Notes: generated by a model not told the origin, from the sequence alone. Positions 45,253 through 54,872 are shown, counted from the stretch's first letter. The stretch: 64,000 bases of DNA from Desulfovibrio inopinatus DSM 10711 (GCF_000429305.1 NZ_AUBP01000001.1:494304-558303), one strand, 5' to 3'. Translations and numbers: made by a program.

Positions 45253-45697
45253 AGAATTTCTTGTCTTCTCTTTGGGGAACGATGCATTTTCCATACGCTT
45301 GCCGCGGGTTCGTGAAATTGTTGCAGCACGCCACGTGACACGCGTGCCGGAAACACCCCCTTTTCTTATTGGTGTGCTGAATTTGAGAGGGAAGATTGTT
45401 CCGGTTGTCGACTTGCGACGAAAGTTTGGCTTTGCTGATGTTCAAGTTACTCGGGATACAAGCATTATCATTGTTGAGGCAGAGCAAGAAGGAGAGAGTG
45501 CTCTTTTTGGCTTACGTGTCGACGCCATTCACTCTGTCGAGAAAAAACAATCTTTCAGCATGGATGAAACACCCAAGTTTGGACTCGGGGTTGAGGAGTC
45601 GTATATAGACGGCGGATTTGACCTCAATGGGCGATACGTTGTTTTACTCAATACGGGGTGCTTACTTGCTTTGGAAGAATTTGATGCTTTTCTTTGA
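45230..45697 (+). CDS. cheW: CheW coupling protein
   Basis: A 155-aa CheW with the typical FLVFSLGNDAFSIRLPRVREIV start and FLIGVLNLRGKIVPVVDLR core. It links receptors to CheA. ATG at 45230 or 45236 lies inside the end of cheA, preceded by GAGAGCGGG, so the two genes overlap by about 20 nt. It ends the operon and converges on an HD-GYP gene without a clear terminator. Confidence 0.94.
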   Translation: MPMLTSNKEFLVFSLGNDAFSIRLPRVREIVAARHVTRVPETPPFLIGVLNLRGKIVPVVDLRRKFGFADVQVTRDTSIIIVEAEQEGESALFGLRVDAIHSVEKKQSFSMDETPKFGLGVEESYIDGGFDLNGRYVVLLNTGCLLALEEFDAFL

Positions 45698-45784
45698 AGA
45701 AGTCTTAGCGCCGTCGCAGGCGTGAGAGGGGGGTATCTCTTGGGATATTGGGGGCAATTAATAAGCTGTGACGTCGAGAGGTGC

Positions 45785-47218
45785 TTATTCGAAGCTTTTC
45801 GGCAAGAGTTTCAGTACATCCTCGAAAGACGTTGATTCATCAACTCCTTCAAAGATTTTGAGCGCGGCTCTTACCGCGTCCGCATCGTACAATCGTCCGG
45901 CATTGGTCTCTATTTCGTGGAGTGCATTCACAAGTCCGAGTGACGGTCGGTACGGCCGATGAGAGCTCATAGCTTCGATCACATCGGCAACGGCGAGAAT
46001 GCGGGCTTCCGGCAAAATATCGTCCGCCTGGAGTCCTTTGGGGTAGCCTGATCCGTCGAGTCGTTCATGATGCTGCAATATCATGGATGCAATGGGCCAC
46101 GGAAAGGGGATATTTTGAAGGATTTCATACCCCGTGACCGGGTGTTCCCGTATCAATCCCATTTCGAACACATCCAGCGAACCTTGTTTGCATAAAAATT
46201 CTGCAGGGATACTCGTTTTCCCGATATCGTGAAGCAGGCCAGCGAGGCGAATTCCTTCAATGGCATCGTCGTTATATCCCATCATACAGGCAATGGCCCC
46301 AGCAAGTTCGGCCACATTTTCCTGATGCCCAGACGTATACATATCTCGAATTTCGACGGTCTTTGCCAGGGAGCGGGCGGTGTCGAGCAAAAGGGTGCGA
46401 AAATTTTCCAGACTTTGGTGGACTTTGTCCTCGGTAAGCTTCTTGTCCGTAATATCGAACATAGAGCCTTCATGAAGAATCACTTTTCCCGAACCATCAC
46501 GGATAGCTCTGGCATTGACCGACGCCCAAATGATTGACCCATCCTGCCGACGGACTCTCGCCTCAAAGTTTGTGACGATAGTGTTTTTTTCAAGTGCGAT
46601 GTCGAGGCGAAGTTTATCGGTTGGATCGTAGAAAATGTCGGTTTGCATGTTGCAACTTTGGGCAAGCATGACTTCCGGGTTTTCATAGCCGAGCATTTGG
46701 GCCATGGAAATATTGGCCATTATGATACGATGATCAAGTGTAGCCTGGAAAATTCCTTCGACGGAGTTATCGACAATATCGCGATATTTTTCCTGTACTT
46801 CGGCCAAAGCCCATTCTGTGCTTTTGGTAAACGACGTGTCTTCAACGTATCCGATAATAATGGGCTCTGCAGCTTCATCCGTTTGAATGAGCTGAATTGT
46901 TTCCCGAATCCAGATAATATTGTTATCGCTGCAGATCGCTTGGGTTTCGATGTTTTCGATTTGATGTGTTTCTTTGAGGCGTTCCATGATATCCGCACGT
47001 TCATCCTCGTCCAGATAATAATGATCCGGCGTGGTATGCATAGCCTGAACAAAAGCCTCTGGAGAGTCGTACCCGAACATGGAGGCCATAGCGTTGTTGA
47101 CCGCCAGAAAATGTCCATCAAGAGACTTTCGGTACATGCCGATGGGGGCATTTTGAAATAATTCTGCGTACATGGCGAGAGAAGTTCTGAGGGAGTTATT
47201 TAACAAATTTGCGGACAA
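45785..47218 (-). CDS. PAS-PAS-HD-GYP phosphodiesterase
   Basis: A 477-aa protein. Two PAS domains (about 15-130 with NAPIGMYRKSLDGHFLAVNN, and 145-265 with FQATLDHRIIMANISMAQ) precede an HD-GYP domain (about 275-455) with LLHDIGKTSIP and HHERLDGSGYPKGL. HD-GYP domains hydrolyse cyclic di-GMP. The frame starts at a TTG (47218) overlapping the CheY gene by 23 nt; an ATG at 47173 is the alternative and neither has a strong site. Its coupling to a CheY suggests that phosphorylation and c-di-GMP turnover act in one pathway. Confidence 0.92.
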   Translation of the reverse strand: MSANLLNNSLRTSLAMYAELFQNAPIGMYRKSLDGHFLAVNNAMASMFGYDSPEAFVQAMHTTPDHYYLDEDERADIMERLKETHQIENIETQAICSDNNIIWIRETIQLIQTDEAAEPIIIGYVEDTSFTKSTEWALAEVQEKYRDIVDNSVEGIFQATLDHRIIMANISMAQMLGYENPEVMLAQSCNMQTDIFYDPTDKLRLDIALEKNTIVTNFEARVRRQDGSIIWASVNARAIRDGSGKVILHEGSMFDITDKKLTEDKVHQSLENFRTLLLDTARSLAKTVEIRDMYTSGHQENVAELAGAIACMMGYNDDAIEGIRLAGLLHDIGKTSIPAEFLCKQGSLDVFEMGLIREHPVTGYEILQNIPFPWPIASMILQHHERLDGSGYPKGLQADDILPEARILAVADVIEAMSSHRPYRPSLGLVNALHEIETNAGRLYDADAVRAALKIFEGVDESTSFEDVLKLLPKSFE

Positions 47219-47561
47219 CAGCCACGAGTTTTTCTGCTGTAAACGGCTTGACTATCCAACCCGTCGCCCCCACTTCTTTACCGAGTTTTCTTCGATCCGC
47301 TTGCGTTTCGGTGGTCAACATCACGATGGGTATATACTGATACCGCTTGTCTGCGCGGATATGTTTGACCAGCGTCAAGCCGTCCATCATAGGCATATTG
47401 ACGTCGCAAAGGACGAGTGCGATATCTTCAACCAGCTTGGTAAGGGCGTCGCTTCCGTCAACGGCTTCGATGACCTCATAGCCAGCTTCGCGAAGTGCGT
47501 TTGAGACCATTTGGCGGACTGTGATTGAGTCATCCACCGTCATGATGCATTTTGTAGGCAT
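47196..47561 (-). CDS. CheY-like response regulator
   Basis: A 121-aa receiver: MTVDDS pocket (D10, D11), D53 in LCDVNMPMMDG, Thr in VMLTTET and Lys in IVKPF. The ATG at 47561 follows TTGGGGAC and gives normal CheY length; upstream in-frame starts have no support. The signature NMPMMDGL and TTETQADRRKLGKEVGATGWIVKPF are those of true chemotaxis CheY proteins. It lies opposite the cheA-cheW operon, so it is the likely motor regulator. Confidence 0.92.
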   Translation of the reverse strand: MPTKCIMTVDDSITVRQMVSNALREAGYEVIEAVDGSDALTKLVEDIALVLCDVNMPMMDGLTLVKHIRADKRYQYIPIVMLTTETQADRRKLGKEVGATGWIVKPFTAEKLVAVVRKFVK

Positions 47562-47756
47562 GTCCCCAATATCCCGTGGTGTGTGCGGTGACGAAATGAC
47601 TTTCATGGAGCCTATAGTAGAAAAGTCCATAGCGTAAAATTGCGCAAAAGAAAACTGTAAGCTGTTTTGAATGCATTTTTTATTTCGTACAGTTTAATGT
47701 GTTGACCATGAATTGTTGGAAGATGCAATGACAATGCAGAGAGGTGAACGTTTTTT

Positions 47757-48704
47757 ATGAATGATTCCAGGTCGTGGCGTTTGTATTTCGTCGATATTTT
47801 GAATCATCTTGGGAAATTCTTTCTCATCGCGTTTGTGCTGGTGCATGGGGTTATATCGGGTGAGATCGCCTGCTCGACGCAATTGCCGAGGTATCTGGAT
47901 ATTTCCAAGCCTCCGCAGGAGGCTGTGTCGGCAGTGCATCGCAAAGATGTATTTCCGTTACATGTGAAGTCTGCAATTTTATACGATATGACAAACAGCG
48001 TAGTGTTGTACGAACAGGAGGCTGATAAACGTATCGCACCAGCATCGCTCACCAAACTATTAACGTTGTATTTGGTGTATGAAGCGGTCAAAGACGGTGA
48101 AGTCTCTCCTGAAGAGGAATTGCGCATTAGTGCCAAGGCAGACAGAACTGGTGGATCAAGTATGGATGTACGAACCGGAAACACCGTGAGCTTATTGGAA
48201 GTTGTTAAAGGAATCGCCATTGCTTCAGCCAATGATGGGTGTGTGGTTGTGGCTGAAAACCTGGGACACGGAGATACATCCGAGTTTGTCAAATTGATGA
48301 ATGACAAAGCACAGGCTTTGGGGATGACACAGAGTCATTTTGCCAACCCTAACGGGTTGCCCAATAAGCGACAGTACACGACAGCGCGGGACATGCTGGT
48401 TTTGGCCAGTGCTTACTTGAGCCATTTTCCGCGCTCACTCGCGTTGCATTCACAACCTGTGTATATGCGAGATTCTGTTGTAAAAAAGAATAGCAATAAA
48501 CTTATTGGAACCTGCGACGGTGTGGACGGGCTTAAGACCGGATTTGTTGCATCTTCAGGATTTAATATTGTCGCTACGGCCGAGCGGCACGGCCGTCGGC
48601 TTGTTGCTGTGGTTATGGGAGCCCACTCAGCTGCCATTCGGGCACGTGAGACGCGGGCTTTGCTTGAAGCCGGTTTTGCAGATAATGGGAAGGACTCTCA
48701 ATAA
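47757..48704 (+). CDS. D-alanyl-D-alanine carboxypeptidase (low-molecular-weight PBP)
   Basis: A 315-aa S11-family serine peptidase. Active-site motifs are all visible: SLTK (S97, K100), SAN (157-159) and KTG (260-262). A hydrophobic N-terminal segment (FFLIAFVLVHGVISG, about 21-35) acts as signal peptide. It trims the terminal D-Ala of peptidoglycan pentapeptides in the periplasm. It lacks the C-terminal PBP5-like extension and amphipathic anchor, so it is a minimal form. GAGAGGTG lies a little before the ATG. Confidence 0.92.
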   Translation: MNDSRSWRLYFVDILNHLGKFFLIAFVLVHGVISGEIACSTQLPRYLDISKPPQEAVSAVHRKDVFPLHVKSAILYDMTNSVVLYEQEADKRIAPASLTKLLTLYLVYEAVKDGEVSPEEELRISAKADRTGGSSMDVRTGNTVSLLEVVKGIAIASANDGCVVVAENLGHGDTSEFVKLMNDKAQALGMTQSHFANPNGLPNKRQYTTARDMLVLASAYLSHFPRSLALHSQPVYMRDSVVKKNSNKLIGTCDGVDGLKTGFVASSGFNIVATAERHGRRLVAVVMGAHSAAIRARETRALLEAGFADNGKDSQ

Positions 48705-48759
48705 TGTGAAGATCTCCCCCCGTGATGTCTTCATAGAGACTAAACGATTTATGCTTTTT

Positions 48760-48798
48760 AAAGAAGAGCACTGCGTGTATTGAGCGGTGCTCTTCTTT
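48760..48798. terminator. Bidirectional terminator between convergent genes
   Basis: AAAGAAGAGCACTGC pairs with GCGGTGCTCTTCTTT (one G-U) around GTGTATTGA, with T-rich sequence on the plus side (TTTTTCTG). Confidence 0.88.
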
Positions 48799-48868
48799 TT
48801 CTGTTTCTATCCCGCAAGCTCTGTAATCTTTCGAAGTCTTTCTCGCCTCGAACACACTGGTTTTTATA

Positions 48869-50764
48869 CTATTCTTGCTGGAATGTCGTTTCCATCAGTG
48901 ACGTAATCTGTCCGGATGTAAACATATCCCGCAACACCATTGGAGTTTGGCAGTTTGTTTCCCGAGGAAACAGGGCGACCAAGGGAATACTTTGACTTCC
49001 GAGTGAATTGAGGAGCTTCATGGTATGTTCGTCATTGCGAGTCAAATCGACCTTGATGAAGGTGGCGTCGAAGCGATCGCTCCACGTATCAATGTTGTCC
49101 GGGGTAAACACGGTTTTTTCGAGTAATTTGCAAGTGGGGCACCATTCGGCTGTAAAATCGAGAACAATATTTTCTTTACAGAGTCGGTCTGTGAAGGTCG
49201 CTGGCGTATAGTCGACCCAGCGGGAAGGCTCGTCTTCGCCGCGAAAGAGCAGCACAGCACCGAATACAACAATAAATACTGCCACAAGACGCAAAGCAAG
49301 TCGTCGGGAAGGAGGTTGCGAGAGTGATGTTAATTTCCCCCAAATGTAGGCCGCAGCAGCCACAAGCCAAAGCAAGATCAACGTAGGGAAAACCAATCGC
49401 GTTTCAAGCATGGCCAAAAAATAGAGGCTCGTGGCAACAAGAACAAAGCCGACGAGTCGTTCGAGGTGAATCATCCAGGGACCGGGATTGGGAAAAAATC
49501 GCATCGCTTCAGGGCGTAACGCCAACAAGAGATATGGAAATGCCATACCGATGCCGATGGTGAAAAATACCGCCATGATAACGACGGTGGGTTGCAGTAA
49601 AGTCCAAGCAAGAACGCCACCTAAAAAAGGTCCGCTGCATGGAGTTGCTAAGAGTGTGGCAAGAATCCCTGTAAAAAAAGCACCGTGAGGACTCGTCTCA
49701 TTGGTTTTCGTCATCCTCAACGATAAGATCGGTAAATGGTAGATATCGAAAAGGCTCAATGCGAGGAGAAAGATGATAGCGGAGGCCGCAATAATGACGG
49801 TTTGATTTTGAAAGAGTCCTCCCCATGCCAGACCGAGAGCGCCGAAAATAACACTGAGAATGATAAAATAGACAATGATCCCAAGGGAAAACATGGTGTT
49901 GTGTTGGCGTAAAATTCTCGCACGTTCCATGGCACTATTTCGAGAGCATGCCGAGAGGAGGCCGGTCAATTTGAGACTCATGACCGGCAAGACACATGGC
50001 ATAAGATTGAGAATGAGCCCGGCAAGAAACGCCAGGGGTAATGCTTTAAGCAAACTGGACACTTCAAAGTCGGGAGTGGCGTAGCGTGGCTCAAATTGGT
50101 TTTCCGTTGGAAGCGTACTGTCCGTTTGCTTCGGTGTCGTGGGCGTCTTGATATTGTCTGGCGTTGTTGGTGTTGGGGCCACTGAGGGGGGATTGTTCTG
50201 AAGAGAAGCGAGGAGTGTTGAGAATCCCGTGTCGGCTAACTTCGGGAAGACGGTATCTTGTGTCGCGGTGAAGCGCAGCGTCTTGTGAACAGGCCAGCAA
50301 CTCGTACTGGAGCACATGAGCATGGATGCGTTTGCGGTGAGTGTGAAAGGGGGAACCAGACCGGCAGGGAGTTTGACGAAGATTGGCGTTGTATCATTGT
50401 ACACGGGAACAACCGTGTCTTTATCAAACAGATCCGGTTCGAGTTCTGGTTCAGGGTAGAGTGAAACAAGTTCAGTCTTTTCCGGTTCAAGTGTAAAGGT
50501 AACCGTGGTGGGTTGCCCTGTGGGCAATTCCCCTGGACCGTAGGCATGCCACCCCGTATGAGGGGAAAGTGTCAAAATTCCGACAAGCATGCTGGGAGTG
50601 TCACGGTTTTTCGCCCCATCCTCCTGCTGAAAGACACCGAGAGACAGGGAGACCGAAGTTTGTGCATCGCTTCGCAATGGGCTAAGAGTAAAGATTACAA
50701 CGCTCAGAAAAAAAATGAATCGAATGACGGTGGAGGTGACGGTTCGTGGGCGGGGTGTTCCCAT
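48869..50764 (-). CDS. dsbD: Thiol:disulfide interchange protein DsbD
   Basis: About 631 aa. Signal peptide (VIRFIFFLSVVIFTLSPLRSD), a periplasmic DsbD-alpha domain with the redox pair in MCSSTSCWP, a membrane domain with about eight helices and NLMPCVLPVMSLK and TPCSGPFLGG cysteines, and a thioredoxin-like domain with the CPTC site (AEWCPTCKLL). It carries electrons from cytosolic thioredoxin to periplasmic substrates such as cytochrome maturation factors, relevant in a cytochrome-rich sulfate reducer. The ATG at 50764 has AAGGA upstream and is preferred to one at 50809. Confidence 0.93.
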   Translation of the reverse strand: MGTPRPRTVTSTVIRFIFFLSVVIFTLSPLRSDAQTSVSLSLGVFQQEDGAKNRDTPSMLVGILTLSPHTGWHAYGPGELPTGQPTTVTFTLEPEKTELVSLYPEPELEPDLFDKDTVVPVYNDTTPIFVKLPAGLVPPFTLTANASMLMCSSTSCWPVHKTLRFTATQDTVFPKLADTGFSTLLASLQNNPPSVAPTPTTPDNIKTPTTPKQTDSTLPTENQFEPRYATPDFEVSSLLKALPLAFLAGLILNLMPCVLPVMSLKLTGLLSACSRNSAMERARILRQHNTMFSLGIIVYFIILSVIFGALGLAWGGLFQNQTVIIAASAIIFLLALSLFDIYHLPILSLRMTKTNETSPHGAFFTGILATLLATPCSGPFLGGVLAWTLLQPTVVIMAVFFTIGIGMAFPYLLLALRPEAMRFFPNPGPWMIHLERLVGFVLVATSLYFLAMLETRLVFPTLILLWLVAAAAYIWGKLTSLSQPPSRRLALRLVAVFIVVFGAVLLFRGEDEPSRWVDYTPATFTDRLCKENIVLDFTAEWCPTCKLLEKTVFTPDNIDTWSDRFDATFIKVDLTRNDEHTMKLLNSLGSQSIPLVALFPRETNCQTPMVLRDMFTSGQITSLMETTFQQE

Positions 50765-51169
50765 GATGTGTCCTTGCTGCAAAAGTCTCATGGTGTTGAC
50801 GATGCTCATAAGTCAGATACGATCCCTCTTTTGCAAGAGGGGGAATATCGCAAATGTGCACCGAGGAGCCTCGGTTTCGAGAAAAATGTCATGATTTTGT
50901 TATGATGTCATAACAAGGGCAGAGTACCCTCTGGTATATTCCTTGCTGCTCTAAAAAGTGGCAAAAAATGCCGTCTTGCACATAACGCACGGAACTGCCC
51001 ACAGGCAAGACGAGTATAGCGAAAATATGTCGAGACAGCTAGCTGTGTTCGCAAGAAAAGCACTTGCGTAGCCGTACCGTATGAGGCATGACTATAGTAA
51101 CCATCAGTGTTTTGAGTAAACTTTCTTCGAAAGCAACTTGAAGCGCAATGTTGAAAAAATGGGGAACCC
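50765..51169. other. Divergent intergenic region rich in inverted repeats
   Basis: About 400 bases between dsbD and the J-domain gene. Inverted repeats seen: GTTATGA-TG-TCATAAC at 50899-50914; CAGAG/CTCTG near 50921-50934; CGTCTTGC (50972-50979) with GCAAGACG (51005-51012); and the perfect 12-nt palindrome ACAGCTAGCTGT at 51035-51046. No gene is supported. The first may be an operator for dsbD; the others could form a folded transcript. Confidence 0.45.
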
Positions 51170-52627
51170 ATGCAGGGCCGACATTCCACACGCCGCTCCA
51201 GCCAATCGTTTGAACAGTTCGATTGGCGTGGATTGGAGGAGCAACTCGTTTCCACTCGGGAACGGTTGCGCCTTATTCTGGCGGATCTGCAAACCGTTCT
51301 TCATAATGTGAAGCGCACTGGACAATATGCCGGAGCATGGAATTCCGAAGCCGGCCATGCATCAGCCGGACGCTCAGCGTCCAGTTTTCGTGAGACGCGC
51401 ACTCGTCGACAATCGAGTGCCGAAGCGGGACGAACTGGGTGTCGATTCGGAGACACCCAATCTTCCAGGCGTCGGACTACATGCAGACCGGGCGAGAATA
51501 AAACTCGAGCCGGGTTTTCATCACATTCCGGGAAACGTGAAACCCGCACCTCTTCATCGTTTTTTTACAACGATACCACCAGACAGGAAAAAAATAACAA
51601 CACGGGAAAACCCCGCACCGAGACGGGAGCAAGGAAACGTTCCACGGAACGCGATTTTCAGAGAGAACAGCGCGAATCATTTTCAAATACGCAGGCGTCT
51701 GGGAAAAAATCCGAATCTACGTCGGAAAGCTCAAAGAAGAATACAAAATTTCAAGAACGTTCTTCGGCCGAAGCCACATCTGGGCCGAATTCACGAAGTA
51801 GTGGCCGAGAAACGACGTATCGTGCGGAAACGAAGAGTTCGCGTGCGGAAACGAAGAGTTCGCGTGCGGAAACGAAGAGTTCGCGTGCGGAATCGACGTG
51901 GAAAGATCGCACACAACATCAGGCGCAATCCAACGCTGAACAATCCCAGAAGACGCATTCGCGCGCTGGAGCGTCTGGATCAACAAACGGGGCAAGGACG
52001 TCTCGATCCTCTGCAGGTGCCTCTGAGCATACTCAATACAAGCGTCGGACCATGTATACACAGTCTCACGAAACTTCGGATGAAAAGAAGCGCCAAACGT
52101 GGCGTACCAATGATGATAAAAAGACGCAAAGCCGTTTTTATTCAAAGTCGAAAAATGAAGACACGTCTCGCCAAGAACGCACTCGCCAACAGAGTGGCGC
52201 GACATCGTCAGGCTCACAGAAAGCTTCATCGTTTCGCTTTCGATCTCGTGCGGATGAACGCGCCCGGCGTGAGAAGCAGGAGTCGACATCCGGTTTCAAT
52301 CGTTCAAAGACCCATGAAAAGACGTCGCGATCTTCATCCCATAATCGCCAGCAGACCCATTCGGATCAACGCCGATCACAATCCTATTCCCACCATGCAG
52401 AAGCCGCATCCGGGAAAATGACACTTAAGAGTGCATACGAAGTGCTGTGCTTGGCATGTCCGTCTTCTCCGGGTGAAATCAAATCTGCCTATAGACAACA
52501 GGCTAGGCGGCATCATCCTGATCTTGGCGGTGATGAAGAAATGATGAAAACCGTCAATTTGGCTTATGAAATGTTGATGCGTTTTTGTGCTGGAAAAAAT
52601 GCGGCCCAAGCCGCATGGGCAGCCTAA
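51170..52627 (+). CDS. J-domain protein with a long disordered Arg/Ser/Thr-rich N-terminus
   Basis: A 485-aa protein starting behind GGGGAA. Residues about 15-60 are helical; about 65-415 are low-complexity, rich in Arg, Ser, Thr, Gln and Glu, and include a 7-residue repeat RAETKSS. The last ~65 residues are a J domain (LKSAYEVLCLACPSSPGEIKSAYR) with the HPD triad in RRHHPDLGG. J domains stimulate Hsp70 ATPase; the disordered part may recruit RNA, DNA or another partner. Two other frames are also open over parts of this region because of the biased composition, but only this one ends in a recognisable domain. Confidence 0.82.
   Translation: MQGRHSTRRSSQSFEQFDWRGLEEQLVSTRERLRLILADLQTVLHNVKRTGQYAGAWNSEAGHASAGRSASSFRETRTRRQSSAEAGRTGCRFGDTQSSRRRTTCRPGENKTRAGFSSHSGKRETRTSSSFFYNDTTRQEKNNNTGKPRTETGARKRSTERDFQREQRESFSNTQASGKKSESTSESSKKNTKFQERSSAEATSGPNSRSSGRETTYRAETKSSRAETKSSRAETKSSRAESTWKDRTQHQAQSNAEQSQKTHSRAGASGSTNGARTSRSSAGASEHTQYKRRTMYTQSHETSDEKKRQTWRTNDDKKTQSRFYSKSKNEDTSRQERTRQQSGATSSGSQKASSFRFRSRADERARREKQESTSGFNRSKTHEKTSRSSSHNRQQTHSDQRRSQSYSHHAEAASGKMTLKSAYEVLCLACPSSPGEIKSAYRQQARRHHPDLGGDEEMMKTVNLAYEMLMRFCAGKNAAQAAWAA
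51821..51898 (+). repeat. 21-bp tandem repeat inside the J-domain gene
   Basis: Three exact 21-bp copies beginning CGTGCGGAAACG (51821-51841, 51842-51862, 51863-51883) and a partial fourth with a substitution. In frame it encodes RAETKSS. Exact identity suggests recent slippage. Confidence 0.92.
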
Positions 52628-52650
52628 ACGCCCTCTGAAGAATCAGGGAA

Positions 52651-52685
52651 AAAAGAGCAGGAGGTATTTGTCCTCATGCTCTTTT
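52651..52685. terminator. Bidirectional terminator between the J-domain gene and the chemoreceptor
   Basis: AAAAGAGCAGGAGG pairs with CCTCATGCTCTTTT around TATTTGT with one mismatch; A tract left, T tract right. Confidence 0.85.
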
Positions 52686-52709
52686 GTATTTGGAGGCGAT
52701 GCGAACCAG

Positions 52710-54668
52710 CTAATAACGTTGAAAACCGTCATCGTCTTGAGGGATCGAAGTACCAAGGGATTTTGGAGAGAGCATATTAGGGGCGGTATCCAGACGGAAA
52801 AACGCCATCGTCGACTGAAGTTGTTCGGCCTGGCTGGATAACTCTTCAGCCGTGGAACTCATTTCCTCTGCCGCGGAGGCGTTCTTTTGAATAATTTGGT
52901 CAAGAAGTTGTATCGCCTTGTTGACTTGGGCGGCTCCGCTATTCTGCTCCGCGCTTGCAGAAGAAATTTCCTGGATCAGTTCGGCTGTTCGTTTGATATC
53001 TGGAACGATTTGAGACAGCATTGTTCCGGCATTCTCTGCAACAATCACACTTGATGCTGACAATTCATTGATTTGAGCCGCTGCTGTACCACTGCGTTCA
53101 GCCAGCTTACGCACTTCTGCGGCCACCACGGCGAAGCCTTTGCCGTGCTCGCCAGCACGAGCGGCTTCAATGGCGGCGTTGAGCGCCAACAGGTTAGTCT
53201 GGCGGGCGATTTCCTCAATGATGGACGTTTTTTCCGCAATGTCTTTCATAGCTTTGACTGTACGGAGGACGGCCTCACCACTTGATGTCGCATCGTCGGC
53301 AACTTTTATGGCAAGCTTTTCGGTTTGTTTGGAGTTCTCTGCATTCTGTTCGATATTCGCCGCCATTTCTTCCATAGATGATGAGATTTCTTCAATACTG
53401 GCTGCTTGTTGGCTCGCTCCCTGTGAAAGCGATATGGCGGCTGCCGAAAGCTCTTGGCTCCCCGAATTGACGTTCTCACCTGCGGCTTTTACTTCACCGA
53501 CCACACCACGGAGTTTGAGGATCATTTTCTGCAAGGATGTGGCCAGTGTACCGGTTTCATCGTGCGATGTCGCTTTAATCGTCTGATTGAGATCGCCTTT
53601 GGCCAGCGCCGTGGAAACCTCGACACCCCGTAATATGGGACGGGTAATAACCCGTGAGATAATAACTCCCAAAAGAATGGCAAAGATGGTTCCTAAGGCC
53701 ATACCTCCGATGGTCATAGACATGGCGCGCTGTGCTTCGCTTTCAGCTAAAGACATCGCTGTTTCCGACTCAGAGCGGGCTGCTGAAATGAGTCCTTGGA
53801 TTTTTTCAATCGTGTTGCGTTCCTGTTCCAAGGCTGACCCCATGGCGATTGCCGCGATGTCTTTATACAAAGATTCGGCCATGTCAGCTTCAGTACGCAA
53901 AACGCGGAACAGCGCAAACGTTTCATTCATCGCTGGGAGGAGTTTTTCAATATAAATGTGGCGGGCCATCTCTTTTTGGTTGGTCTCAAACAACTCTTTG
54001 ATGCGCTTGACGTTGTCGTGGAAAGCCTCATGGTAGGGTCTGAGTTTGACGAGCGTTTCCTGGATACGTGGATTGTCGTAGCGCTGACTGTTCATCCACT
54101 TTCCAAAATTACACTTTGTTGAATCGGTACCGCCGTCGAATGGTGTATCAAGAAGAAGCATTTCGGCTATTTGTGACGCAACTTTGTAATGGTCACCACG
54201 AAAAGTCTGTAGTTCTGTTCGTAATTGTTGTGGGTTGAGAATATCGGTCTTGTCGAGCGCTTTTGAGATATTCACCGCCTTGACTATCTCTGACTGCCAT
54301 GCATCCCACGATATTTGAAGTTGGTCTATCTCGCGCTGTTCAGCTTCGAAATGACCAATATTACGAAATCGTTGTAATGCCAGCGCTGTTTCTTCTTTGG
54401 ATTGAGAAATGTGTTCATATTGCCTTTGACGCATTTCAATCGACATACCTGGGGCGAGTAATGTTCGTATCGCGGATTTACTCGTTTGTGTCTCGAAGTT
54501 CATTAATTGAAGGTTATCAACTGCAGGAAGTGAAACCTTTCCAAGAGAAAGAATGTGCTCTTTGAGAGAAGACATCCCTCCGAGGCTGACAATTCCAACG
54601 CTGAGCGTGATAACGGCTGTAATGAGAAATCCACCAATGAGTTTTGTGCGAAGACGAAAATTACTCAC
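52710..54668 (-). CDS. Methyl-accepting chemotaxis protein with CZB-like motif in its sensor and CheR tether
   Basis: A 652-aa chemoreceptor. GTG start with AAAGGAG upstream. Membrane helices at about residues 9-30 and 320-345. The periplasmic helical sensor has a histidine in RGDHYKV followed by KCNFGKWM and, later, [10 protein letters not shown]. This is the His-Cys-His-His pattern of the CZB zinc-binding domain, which is more often found in the cytosol. HAMP and the signalling domain ([24 protein letters not shown]) follow. The last five residues GFQRY fit the x-F-x-x-Y CheR/CheB tether. Confidence 0.93.
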   Translation of the reverse strand: MSNFRLRTKLIGGFLITAVITLSVGIVSLGGMSSLKEHILSLGKVSLPAVDNLQLMNFETQTSKSAIRTLLAPGMSIEMRQRQYEHISQSKEETALALQRFRNIGHFEAEQREIDQLQISWDAWQSEIVKAVNISKALDKTDILNPQQLRTELQTFRGDHYKVASQIAEMLLLDTPFDGGTDSTKCNFGKWMNSQRYDNPRIQETLVKLRPYHEAFHDNVKRIKELFETNQKEMARHIYIEKLLPAMNETFALFRVLRTEADMAESLYKDIAAIAMGSALEQERNTIEKIQGLISAARSESETAMSLAESEAQRAMSMTIGGMALGTIFAILLGVIISRVITRPILRGVEVSTALAKGDLNQTIKATSHDETGTLATSLQKMILKLRGVVGEVKAAGENVNSGSQELSAAAISLSQGASQQAASIEEISSSMEEMAANIEQNAENSKQTEKLAIKVADDATSSGEAVLRTVKAMKDIAEKTSIIEEIARQTNLLALNAAIEAARAGEHGKGFAVVAAEVRKLAERSGTAAAQINELSASSVIVAENAGTMLSQIVPDIKRTAELIQEISSASAEQNSGAAQVNKAIQLLDQIIQKNASAAEEMSSTAEELSSQAEQLQSTMAFFRLDTAPNMLSPKSLGTSIPQDDDGFQRY

Positions 54669-54823
54669 TGCTACTCCTTTGTGAGGCTGTTAAAGGAGTC
54701 AAGACTGTATTCGATATAGAATAAATAGGCAATGATTGTTGATATTGTTTATGGATGAATATGGTAGATGCTGCAGTATAGTGCATCCGTTGTATATTCT
54801 AAGTATTGGATAAAACTCAAAAC

Positions 54824-54848
54824 AAAAAAAGCGCGCCGAAGCGCGCTT
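54824..54848 (-). terminator. Terminator of the 164-aa gene
   Basis: On the minus strand AAGCGCGC-TTCG-GCGCGCTT followed by TTTTTG, 25 nt after the stop. Confidence 0.92.
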
Positions 54849-54872
54849 GATACGTGGATGAAGGTCGAAGCC

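Noticed and set aside
51327..52421. 364-aa alternative-frame protein inside the J-domain gene
   Set aside because: Very basic product with no domain; its openness follows from biased composition. Only the other frame ends in a J domain.
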